Of a DNA stretch of 8,101 bases, positions 1 through 5,586 are shown one piece after another. The notes under the pieces are model-generated. The model was not told the origin of the DNA. It did not search any database and saw nothing but the letters and a program-made list of their open reading frames with translations. Every line of letters starts with the position of its first letter. The stretch's first letter is position 1. The DNA lies in contig JAFGVT010000017.1 of assembly GCA_016937825.1 (NCBI GenBank), forward strand, positions 1-8,101, in the 5' to 3' direction. A program made the translations under genes and the position numbers. The stretch comes from Fidelibacterota bacterium (lineage in GTDB: Bacteria; Fidelibacterota; Fidelibacteria; Fidelibacterales; Fidelibacteraceae).

Positions 1-189
1 GGTCAGCCGGTAGGAGCGGAGGACCCGTTCACTGCCGAGGATCTCCCACAATCCCTGCCACCCCAGGGCGCTGCTGCGAAAAATAAGTGCCGACAGGGGA
101 AGGAGAACGATCAGTCCGAGATAGAACAAAGAGGTACCGAGACTTAGGCCGAAGCCGGGTAACACCCGGTGTTTTTTTATCGCGTTCAT
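1..189 (-). CDS. cysT: Sulfate ABC transporter permease CysT, N-terminal part (runs off window)
   Basis: This is the first 63 codons of the CysT (CysU) inner-membrane subunit of the CysTWA sulfate/thiosulfate importer. With CysW it forms the channel that receives sulfate from the periplasmic binding protein, powered by the CysA ATPase. The N-terminus reads MNAIKKHRVLPGFGLSLGTS, and the segment LPGFGLSLGTS followed by a hydrophobic helix (about residues 18-38) is the family's hallmark start. The rest lies beyond position 1. The start codon follows the sbp stop by 7 bases, and its ribosome site AGGGGA overlaps that stop codon (TAGGGGAACGATG on the minus strand), so translation is probably coupled to sbp. 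cysW and cysA are expected next but are not visible. The family call is secure. Choice between sulfate and thiosulfate follows only from the neighbouring Sbp. Confidence 0.93.
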   Translation of the reverse strand, partial: MNAIKKHRVLPGFGLSLGTSLFYLGLIVLLPLSALIFRSSALGWQGLWEILGSERVLRSYRLT

Positions 190-196
190 CGTTCCC

Positions 197-1249
197 CTAT
201 TTCAGATAGATCCTGTCAAAAGTCCCGCCGTCATTGAAATGCGTTTTCTGGGCTTCTTGCCAGCCGCCGAAAACCTCGTCGACCCGGAAGAGCTCGACCC
301 CGGGAAAACGTGAAATATCCTTTGCATCGGCGAACTGCGGATAGGCGGGGCGATAGTAATGCTTTGCGGCCAGACGCTGGCCGGCGGGGGAATACAGGTA
401 CTGAAGATAGGCTTCAGCGATCGCTTTTACGCCGTGCGCTTCGGCATTCTTATCCACCAGGCTTACGGACGGCTCAGCCAGAATGCTGATCGACGGCACG
501 ACGATCTCGAAATTTTCCGGACCCAGTTCATTGATGCTCAGGAAGGCTTCGTTTTCCCATGCGAGGAGAACGTCCCCGATCCCCCTCTGAACGAAGGTAT
601 TGGTCGATCCGCGGGCGCCGGCGTCCAGGACCGGGACATGCTCAAAGATCCCGCTGACGAAGGCCATGGCCTTTTCTTCCGCCGCCTTCATCGCGGCCGG
701 TTCGAACTCATCGAGATCTTTCAGGGTCCCGAGTTCCCGTTTCAGCGCAAAGGCCCATGCCGCAAGGTAGTTCCAGCGGGCGCCGCCGGAGGTTTTGGGA
801 TTCGGCGTAATGACCTCGAGGCCGGGCCGGACCAGATCGTCCCAGTCCCGGATATTTTCGGGATTCCCTTTCCGGACCAGGAAGACGATCGTCGACGTAT
901 AGGGCGCGGAATTGTTCGGCAACCGCGTGCTCCAGTCGGCGGGCAGAAGGCCTGTCCTTTCGGCGATCACATCGATATCGTAAGCGAGCGCAAGCGTGAC
1001 CACATCGGCCGGAAGTCCGTCGATCACCGCGCGCGCCTGCTTGCCCGCCCCGCCGTGGGATTGTTTGATCACGACCTTTCCTCCGCCGGCCGCTTTCCAG
1101 TAGTTCATGAATTCCGCATTGTATTCCTTATAAAATTCACGGGTCGGGTCGTAGGATACGTTCAGGATCTCGGGGGCCGCGTTCTTCTTTCCGGCCGCAA
1201 GTCCGAGAACCAGCAGGGATAAAAGCAATATCTTATGGGGTGCTCTCAT
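197..1249 (-). CDS. sbp: Periplasmic sulfate-binding protein Sbp
   Basis: A 350-residue substrate-binding protein of the Sbp/CysP family, which captures sulfate in the periplasm and delivers it to CysTWA. Family blocks appear in the expected order: LNVSYDPTREFYKEYN (residues 29-44), QSHGGAGKQA (63-72), ADVVTLALAYD (81-91), SAPYTSTIVFLVRKGNP (114-130), the signature NPKTSGGARWN (150-160), GARGSTNTF (211-219), GIGDVLLAWENEA (223-235) and a C-terminal DEVFGGW (324-330). Length fits the family. Residues 1-20 form a Sec signal peptide (basic start, then LLLSLLVLGLAA); no lipobox cysteine is present, so the mature protein should be soluble. The exact cleavage point is unclear because the region after LAAG is lysine-rich. 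The start is the only suitable ATG, with AAGG 10 bases upstream. It lies 18 bases after the porin gene and 7 before cysT, consistent with one operon. Confidence 0.95.
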   Translation of the reverse strand: MRAPHKILLLSLLVLGLAAGKKNAAPEILNVSYDPTREFYKEYNAEFMNYWKAAGGGKVVIKQSHGGAGKQARAVIDGLPADVVTLALAYDIDVIAERTGLLPADWSTRLPNNSAPYTSTIVFLVRKGNPENIRDWDDLVRPGLEVITPNPKTSGGARWNYLAAWAFALKRELGTLKDLDEFEPAAMKAAEEKAMAFVSGIFEHVPVLDAGARGSTNTFVQRGIGDVLLAWENEAFLSINELGPENFEIVVPSISILAEPSVSLVDKNAEAHGVKAIAEAYLQYLYSPAGQRLAAKHYYRPAYPQFADAKDISRFPGVELFRVDEVFGGWQEAQKTHFNDGGTFDRIYLK

Positions 1250-1267
1250 GGATGATTCGCCTTTTCT

Positions 1268-2422
1268 TTAAAATGTGAGATTGCCGGTGAGCGTCAGGGC
1301 GCGTTCGGGACTGCGGTCCCCGTCCGGGGCACCGCCTTTGAAATGCGACGCGGTATAGATCAGCTTAAGGCAGGTATTGTCCGCGGCATACCAGGCAAGT
1401 CCGCCTTCCGCCGTGATCACCCGTGATACCGAGCTTAACGCGGAAGCGTAGAGGGGGAAGGTTTCCGCATCCGCAAAAAAGCCGTGGATCCGTGCGACCA
1501 GCTCCAGTCCGCCCCAGTCGCCGCAGGAAATATCCAAAGCATGAACGGGGCTGAAACCCGAAACCTTGCGTGCTCCGCCGCCGATCGCCCAGGCCAGGCT
1601 CAGGCTTCCCGCCCGGTTCCTGAGGTCCGTCTCCTGGGCGCCGTTCAGGGACACATGATGATCTGCAACGACATACTCCCCGATCAGCGTGATCTTTCCG
1701 CCGTACCAGGCGATCTGCGGGGAATAGCGCAGGACGGGACCGTCCCCTTTCGCGGCGGCATGGTAAGCAAAGACCTTCGTCCTGACCGGCGTGCAGACGC
1801 TCCCGGGGGCTTCATCCGTCTGCAGTCCGTACGATGCGCCGAACCCCAGCGTAAATGATTTCAATCCCGTATGCCCGGAATTCGCAAAGGGTTTCCAGGA
1901 CAGTCTCCCCGCCGCCTCCTTATGATCCGAGGCGTCCCCGGAGGCGCTGCTTCCGTCCTGTGCGCCGTTGAGGATCGCCGCCTGATAGAAAAAGGTCCGA
2001 TTGGCAAAATCTCCCGAGACCCGGATCCCGAGGTCGCGATTGGGCGCGATCTGGGCCGTATATGAGAAATCATTGAACATCAGAGAGGGAACGGATTGAG
2101 CCCGTTCCTGACTCAGCGGATGCTTGAACTTACCGAATGTTACGGCAAAAGCAGGGTGCAGCTTTACTTTCAGATAGGCGTCAAGCAGCGGGGCGGAACA
2201 CGCAAGATCCCCATGTATCCGTCCCTCGAGGGTTCCCCCGGAATTTATACGCACGTCCAGCCGTGCCCGCCGGAGAACAAACTGATCCGTGACCGACGCC
2301 GCCGTATCCGCGATCCCGGCGTATCCGACCGCCTGAATGAACCCGCCGAGTTTTACCGCCGGCGTCTCTCCGGCATAAAGCAAACCCGCCAGGACCAGTA
2401 CGATCAATCCCCCCTTTTTCAT
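1268..2422 (-). CDS. OprP/OprO-like outer-membrane porin (phosphate-selective porin family)
   Basis: A predicted outer-membrane beta-barrel of 384 residues, similar to the OprP/OprO family (Porin_O_P). Visible features are a signal peptide (MKKGGLIVLVLAGLLYAGETPA), the early strand LGGFIQAVGYAG, the paired-basic strand LRRARLDVR, the family-typical block GKFKHPLSQERAQS, then APNRDLGIRVSGDF and AAILNG. Near the end come WYAADNTCLKLIYT and a GGAPDGDRSPE turn, with a final NLTF whose terminal Phe is a classic barrel-assembly signal. A 5-codon-longer start at 2437 is possible. I prefer 2422 because GAGGCG (2430-2435) sits just upstream, and the predicted promoter would leave only about 12 bases of leader for the longer form. 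Four cysteines are present, at 75, 210, 300 and 351. The gene leads directly into sbp, so the transported anion is inferred to be sulfate rather than phosphate; the sequence itself does not prove selectivity. Confidence 0.87.
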   Translation of the reverse strand: MKKGGLIVLVLAGLLYAGETPAVKLGGFIQAVGYAGIADTAASVTDQFVLRRARLDVRINSGGTLEGRIHGDLACSAPLLDAYLKVKLHPAFAVTFGKFKHPLSQERAQSVPSLMFNDFSYTAQIAPNRDLGIRVSGDFANRTFFYQAAILNGAQDGSSASGDASDHKEAAGRLSWKPFANSGHTGLKSFTLGFGASYGLQTDEAPGSVCTPVRTKVFAYHAAAKGDGPVLRYSPQIAWYGGKITLIGEYVVADHHVSLNGAQETDLRNRAGSLSLAWAIGGGARKVSGFSPVHALDISCGDWGGLELVARIHGFFADAETFPLYASALSSVSRVITAEGGLAWYAADNTCLKLIYTASHFKGGAPDGDRSPERALTLTGNLTF

Positions 2423-2429
2423 ATCATGA

Positions 2430-2435
2430 CGCCTC
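2430..2435 (-). promoter_or_regulatory. Ribosome site deciding the porin start
   Basis: On the minus strand GAGGCG lies 7 bases before the ATG at 2422 (AACATGAGGCGTCATGATATG). The alternative ATG at 2437 has only a weak CGGA upstream. This favours the start that gives a compact, lysine-initiated signal peptide. Confidence 0.55.
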
Positions 2436-2455
2436 ATGTTTTTTCCGTTTCATAT

Positions 2456-2484
2456 TCTATATTCTACTATGATCATATTGTCTA
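2456..2484 (-). promoter_or_regulatory. Predicted sigma70-like promoter of the porin-sbp-cysT operon
   Basis: On the minus strand TAGACA (2484-2479; 5 of 6 matches to TTGACA) is followed after 17 bases by TATAGA (2461-2456; 4 of 6 matches to TATAAT). TAGAAT, two bases further on, is an alternative -10 with 5 of 6 matches. Transcription would begin near 2449, giving a leader of about 27 bases before the preferred porin start. The intergenic stretch is strikingly AT-rich compared with the genes on either side. The -35 box overlaps the motif shared with the regulator's promoter. This is prediction from base pattern only. Confidence 0.5.
2468..2477. promoter_or_regulatory. 10-bp perfect palindrome in the porin promoter spacer
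   Basis: TATGATCATA is its own reverse complement and lies exactly between the predicted -35 and -10 boxes of the porin promoter, a placement typical of a repressor site. No equivalent palindrome is present at the regulator promoter, so it could belong to a second regulator, be part of an extended Rrf2 site, or be chance in AT-rich DNA. Confidence 0.35.
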
Positions 2485-2496
2485 TCGGATTTATAG
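2476..2496. promoter_or_regulatory. Operator-like motif, copy 1 (porin promoter)
   Basis: The plus strand reads TATTGTCTA, six unrelated bases, then TTATAG, followed by TATAT. The same two blocks with the same 6-base gap occur upstream of the Rrf2 gene at 2941-2961. Inside the motif CTAT (2482-2485) and ATAG (2493-2496) form an inverted repeat, compatible with binding of a dimeric winged-helix regulator. It overlaps the predicted porin -35 box, so binding could repress by occlusion. Assignment to the neighbouring Rrf2 protein is inference. Confidence 0.5.
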
Positions 2497-2515
2497 TATA
2501 TAGGGGTAAAAAAAA

Positions 2516-2923
2516 CTATTCGATCAGGTCCCGGAAGGTCAGGTGCTCGAGGGTATCGGAAATGTAATTCCGGATCTGCCTGAAAACGTCAAGAAGTTTG
2601 GGGCTTTTCTCGATCGGAGTGTGTTCAAAAAAATAGGTGCTGACCGATTCCACGGGCGCCAGCGCGCCGTCCATCAGGCGGATGATCTCGGCCACATTGA
2701 TGTCACCCGGATCTTTCGCCAGCCGGTATCCCCCGTCCGGGCCTTTCTGACTTTTCACGTACCCGCTGCGCTTGAGGATAAGCAGGATCTGTTCGAGATA
2801 TTTTTTGGGAATGCCCTTGTTCTCCGCGATCTTTCCGATCGTGCACAGCTGCCCTTTCTCGTGAAGTTCCGACAGGTCGATCAGGGCCAGACAGGCATAT
2901 TCGCTCTTTACGGACAGCTTCAT
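2516..2923 (-). CDS. Rrf2-family transcriptional regulator, CymR-like, without cluster-binding cysteines
   Basis: A 135-residue dimeric winged-helix DNA-binding protein of the Rrf2 family (relatives: IscR, CymR, NsrR). Helix-turn-helix region: about residues 26-55 (IGKIAENKGIPKKYLEQILL, then LKRSGYVKSQ). The wing is GPDGGYRLAKDP (61-72), followed by the family's INVAEIIRLMDG (75-86) and a C-terminal dimerisation helix (about 107-126). IscR and NsrR bind an Fe-S cluster through three cysteines around residues 90-105; here that stretch (VESVSTYFFEHTPIEKSPKL) has none, and the only cysteines are C11 and C27. This resembles CymR, the cysteine-metabolism regulator, whose APVE-like segment it shares. 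A ribosome site AGAGGT lies just before the ATG. Its position ahead of a sulfate-uptake operon suggests it senses sulfur or cysteine status, possibly with a partner such as CysK as in Bacillus; that part is inferred. Confidence 0.9.
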   Translation of the reverse strand: MKLSVKSEYACLALIDLSELHEKGQLCTIGKIAENKGIPKKYLEQILLILKRSGYVKSQKGPDGGYRLAKDPGDINVAEIIRLMDGALAPVESVSTYFFEHTPIEKSPKLLDVFRQIRNYISDTLEHLTFRDLIE

Positions 2924-2940
2924 ACGGCACCTCTTCGGGT

Positions 2941-2961
2941 TATTGTCTACTATTCTTATAG
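2941..2961. promoter_or_regulatory. Operator-like motif, copy 2 (Rrf2 gene leader)
   Basis: The plus strand reads TATTGTCTA-CTATTC-TTATAG, then AGTATAT: the same blocks and spacing as at 2476-2496 except for a 2-base AG insertion before TATAT. A CTAT-N4-ATAG inverted repeat lies at 2950-2961. The site lies immediately downstream of the predicted -10 box and covers the predicted start of transcription, a position suited to autorepression. The binding protein is inferred to be the adjacent Rrf2 regulator. Confidence 0.52.
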
Positions 2962-2990
2962 AGTATATCGTATTGGATCGTCAATGTCAA
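2962..2990 (-). promoter_or_regulatory. Strong sigma70-like promoter of the Rrf2 regulator gene
   Basis: On the minus strand a perfect TTGACA (2990-2985) is followed after exactly 17 bases by TATACT (2967-2962; 5 of 6 matches to TATAAT). An A8 tract (2999-2992) lies directly upstream, as in UP elements. Transcription would start near 2955, about 32 bases before the regulator's ATG. Such a strong promoter is usual for an autorepressed regulator. Confidence 0.75.
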
Positions 2991-3025
2991 GTTTTTTTTG
3001 TTTCGGCCCGTCCGGGGATTTCCCG

Positions 3026-3054
3026 TTGCCGTTGCGGGCTAAATGCCTTACATT
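3026..3054 (+). promoter_or_regulatory. Possible promoter of the TspO-amidase-peptidase operon
   Basis: TTGCCG (3026-3031), a 17-base spacer, then TACATT (3049-3054); each box matches the sigma70 consensus at about four positions. It is the best candidate in the divergent intergenic region, about 38 bases upstream of the first gene. It does not overlap the divergent Rrf2 promoter, and no copy of the shared operator-like motif is near it. Confidence 0.3.
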
Positions 3055-3091
3055 ACCATAATTGCACTAAACAACGACAAGGAGGCTTATC

Positions 3092-3904
3092 ATGAACGCT
3101 GCATTAAGCCTGAAGACCCGGCACGTTCTGCTCGCATCGCTGAATATCCTGTTCTATGCCGGGATGCTCGCCGTCAACGCCCTGGCCAACGCCCTGCCCA
3201 TCAACGGGCTTGACACCGGGGATGTGTCCGCACAGTATCCGAATCTTTTCGTTCCGGCGGGCATTACCTTTTCCATCTGGGCGCTGATCTATCTTTTGCT
3301 GTTCTTCTACGTCGTCTACGGACTGTATGTCTCCCTCACGGACACTTTTGACGGCGTGATTACCCTTAAGACCCAGATCATCTTCTCCCTGACCTGCCTC
3401 GTCAATGCCGGCTGGATCTTTTTATGGCATTATAAGCTGATCTTCCTTTCCGAACTGGCCATGCTGCTCTTCCTGGCCCTCCTGATCCGCCTCTTCCTGG
3501 ATACCGAGAAACTGAAGCTGCACGGTTTTATCAAGGCCGTTGCGGTAAAGATCCCCGTCAGCGTTTACCTCGGCTGGATCACCGTTGCGACCATTGCCAA
3601 CACGACCGCCCTGCTGGTAGCGCGGAACTGGGGGGCCTGGGGCATTCCGGAAAACATCTGGACGATGATCATGATGACCGCAGCTCTGGTTCTGGCGGTC
3701 CTCATGCTGTACAAACGCGGCAACATCGCCTATTCCCTGGTCGTGGCCTGGGCGTTGATCGGGATCATTTTGAAACGCACGGCACAGGAATACGTGTACC
3801 TGGATATCGTGACCGCCGCCTACGCCATACTGGCCGTCCTGACCGTACTGATCGTGATCACCCTTATCAAACGCCCGAAAGTCAAACCGGTCCGCGAAGC
3901 CTGA
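3092..3904 (+). CDS. TspO/MBR-related (tryptophan-rich sensory protein-like) membrane protein
   Basis: A polytopic inner-membrane protein of 270 residues. It resembles the long, divergent branch of the TspO/MBR (peripheral benzodiazepine receptor-like) family rather than classic TspO, which has about 160 residues and five helices. Recognisable blocks are NALANALPINGLDTGDVS (29-46), VPAGITFSIWALIYLLL (54-70), LVNAGWIFLWHY (103-114) and IPVSVYLGWITVATIAN (154-170), with NWGAWGIPENIW (179-190) in a following loop. Hydrophobic segments suggest about eight membrane helices (near 12-35, 55-80, 92-113, 115-136, 150-177, 189-207, 212-228 and 236-259), ending in a basic tail. The start has a strong AAGGAGG site six bases upstream. 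Classic TspO proteins bind porphyrins and related ligands; no specific role is established for this branch. It is first in a likely operon with two exported peptidase-type enzymes, 28 bases before the amidase gene. Whether it helps them is unknown. Confidence 0.8.
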   Translation: MNAALSLKTRHVLLASLNILFYAGMLAVNALANALPINGLDTGDVSAQYPNLFVPAGITFSIWALIYLLLFFYVVYGLYVSLTDTFDGVITLKTQIIFSLTCLVNAGWIFLWHYKLIFLSELAMLLFLALLIRLFLDTEKLKLHGFIKAVAVKIPVSVYLGWITVATIANTTALLVARNWGAWGIPENIWTMIMMTAALVLAVLMLYKRGNIAYSLVVAWALIGIILKRTAQEYVYLDIVTAAYAILAVLTVLIVITLIKRPKVKPVREA

Positions 3905-3932
3905 CGGCGCCACCCCGACAAGGAGCTGACCC

Positions 3933-5528
3933 ATGCTGAAACAAAATCACTTAACCCGAACAGTCCTCTTTGCGCCGATACTGCTCTGGATTTTTCTTTC
4001 TGCCTGCCGGCCGGATGTCCCGGCGGAGGACCGTCGGTACCTCCCTTTCCCCGAAACGGAGATCTCCGGGATCCGCGCCCGTTACGCCGACGGAAGTCTG
4101 AGCGCCGAGGCGCTCGTGCGGGAATATCTGCAGCGCATCAAAACGGTCGACGAGACCGGACCGGCGATACGCGCCCTGATCACGGTCAACCCGGACGCGA
4201 TCCGGATCGCGAAAGTCCTTGACCGGGAAATGAAAGAAGGCAGGATCCGCGGACCTCTGCACGGGATCCCCGTCGTGCTGAAAGACAATATCGATACGCA
4301 GGACAGAATGCCGGCCACCGCAGGGTCGCGGGCATTGAAAGACTCCTATCCCCTGCAGGACAGTTTTGTCGCAAGCCAGCTCCGGGAGGCCGGCGCGGTC
4401 ATTCTGGGAAAAGCCAATCTCAGTGAATGGGCGAATTTCCGGGGAGAACTTTCGTCCAGCGGCTGGAGCGGCGTGGGCGGGCAGACAAAAAACCCCTATG
4501 CCCTCCGGCGCAATCCCTGCGGCTCCAGTTCGGGATCCGCCGCGGCCGTATCCGCAAACCTGACGATGCTCGCGATCGGCACCGAGACCAACGGTTCGAT
4601 CGTATGCCCCGCCCACGCGAACGGGATCGTCGGTATCAAGCCCACGGTCGGACTGATCAGCCGTTCGGGCATCATCCCCATTTCCCGCACCCAGGACACG
4701 GCCGGACCCATGGCGCGCACAGTCCGGGACGCCGCGATCTGCCTGGGCGTCCTGACCGCCGTCGACCCGCAGGATGAAAAAACGCAACAGGCGGGACGAA
4801 GGGCACACACGGATTATACGCAGTTCCTGAAACGGGAGGGACTTCAGGGAAAACGCATCGGCTATTACACCGCTTTTCGGGGCATCAATTTCAAGGTGGA
4901 CGCCCTGATGGATTCCGCCGTCGCCTTCATGAAAACGCAGGGGGCAACCGTTATCGAGGTCGATGATATCCTGGCCGAGGGCACCGAAGACCGTTCCTTT
5001 GAGGTCATGCTCTTTGAATACAAAGAGGGACTGAATGACTATTTCAGCTCACTGGGACCGAAGGCTCCCGTGAAGGACCTTGCGGACCTGATCGCCTTCA
5101 ACCGGGTCGACCCCGTCGAGCTTGAATTCTATAATCAGAAATATCTGGAAATGGCGCAGGAAAAGGACGGGCTCGATTCCGAAACCTATCGGGAAGCCTT
5201 GCGCAGCATGCTGGAAGGCAGCCGGGAACAGGGCATCGACCGCGTGATGAACGAGCATGAACTGGACGCCCTCATCGCCCCGACCGGAACCCCCGCCTGG
5301 TTTACGGACCCTGTGAACGGAGACAGTTTCCAGTTCGGCTCCTCCTCGTCTGCTGCAATATCCGGTTATCCGAATATCACCGTTCCCATGGGGTTTATCG
5401 GCGAACTGCCGGTCGGCATTTCCATCTTTGGACGGGCCTGGAGCGAACCGGTGCTTTTGGAGATCGCCTTTGCCTACGAACAGGGGACCCAACACCGCAG
5501 AGCCCCGCGTTTCCTCGAAGACTATTGA
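3933..5528 (+). CDS. Lipoprotein amidase, peptide amidase (Pam)-like, amidase signature family
   Basis: A 531-residue amidase-signature hydrolase, predicted to sit on the periplasmic side as a lipoprotein. The signal segment ends in LSAC with lipid-attachment Cys25; Arg rather than Asp at the next position points to the outer membrane. The catalytic Ser-cisSer-Lys set is visible: K117 in VVLKDNID, S198 in PCGSSSGSAAA, and nucleophile S222 in GTETNGSIVCPA, with the usual 24-residue spacing between the serines. Strong resemblance to the Stenotrophomonas peptide amidase Pam extends over LHGIPVVLKDNI, NLSEWANFRGE, GIIPISRTQDTAGPMAR, DLIAFN and GYPNITVPMG. Pam removes the C-terminal amide from peptides; other short amides are possible substrates. 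It is not the GatA subunit of tRNA amidotransferase, being exported and lacking GatB/GatC neighbours. A ribosome site AAGGAG precedes the ATG. It lies between the TspO-like gene and the P1 peptidase gene. Confidence 0.9.
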   Translation: MLKQNHLTRTVLFAPILLWIFLSACRPDVPAEDRRYLPFPETEISGIRARYADGSLSAEALVREYLQRIKTVDETGPAIRALITVNPDAIRIAKVLDREMKEGRIRGPLHGIPVVLKDNIDTQDRMPATAGSRALKDSYPLQDSFVASQLREAGAVILGKANLSEWANFRGELSSSGWSGVGGQTKNPYALRRNPCGSSSGSAAAVSANLTMLAIGTETNGSIVCPAHANGIVGIKPTVGLISRSGIIPISRTQDTAGPMARTVRDAAICLGVLTAVDPQDEKTQQAGRRAHTDYTQFLKREGLQGKRIGYYTAFRGINFKVDALMDSAVAFMKTQGATVIEVDDILAEGTEDRSFEVMLFEYKEGLNDYFSSLGPKAPVKDLADLIAFNRVDPVELEFYNQKYLEMAQEKDGLDSETYREALRSMLEGSREQGIDRVMNEHELDALIAPTGTPAWFTDPVNGDSFQFGSSSSAAISGYPNITVPMGFIGELPVGISIFGRAWSEPVLLEIAFAYEQGTQHRRAPRFLEDY

Positions 5529-5586
5529 AACGGGATCATCCTGCACGCCTGATCAATGACACCTTTGACGATAAGGAATCTGTGAA

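Noticed and set aside
359..1222. 287-codon open frame on the plus strand opposite sbp
   Set aside because: The minus-strand frame is an unmistakable sulfate-binding protein; the antisense frame is rich in Arg/Gly/Asp, resembles no family and is expected from GC-rich codon use.
2508..2515. Run of eight T (minus strand) just after the Rrf2 stop, as a possible terminator
   Set aside because: No convincing GC-rich hairpin precedes it in the last codons of the gene, only short direct repeats of GGTC.
2543..3061. 172-codon plus-strand frame opposite the Rrf2 gene, extending into the intergenic region
   Set aside because: It overlaps a clear regulator gene and its strong promoter; no family resemblance and no ribosome site worth noting.
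3951..4808. 285-codon open frame on the minus strand opposite the amidase gene
   Set aside because: Shadow of the amidase; composition is arginine/glycine/aspartate-heavy without any recognisable domain.
3933..5528. Assignment of the amidase as GatA, the glutamyl-tRNA amidotransferase subunit
   Set aside because: It has a lipoprotein signal, longer length and Pam-specific blocks, and there is no gatB or gatC nearby.
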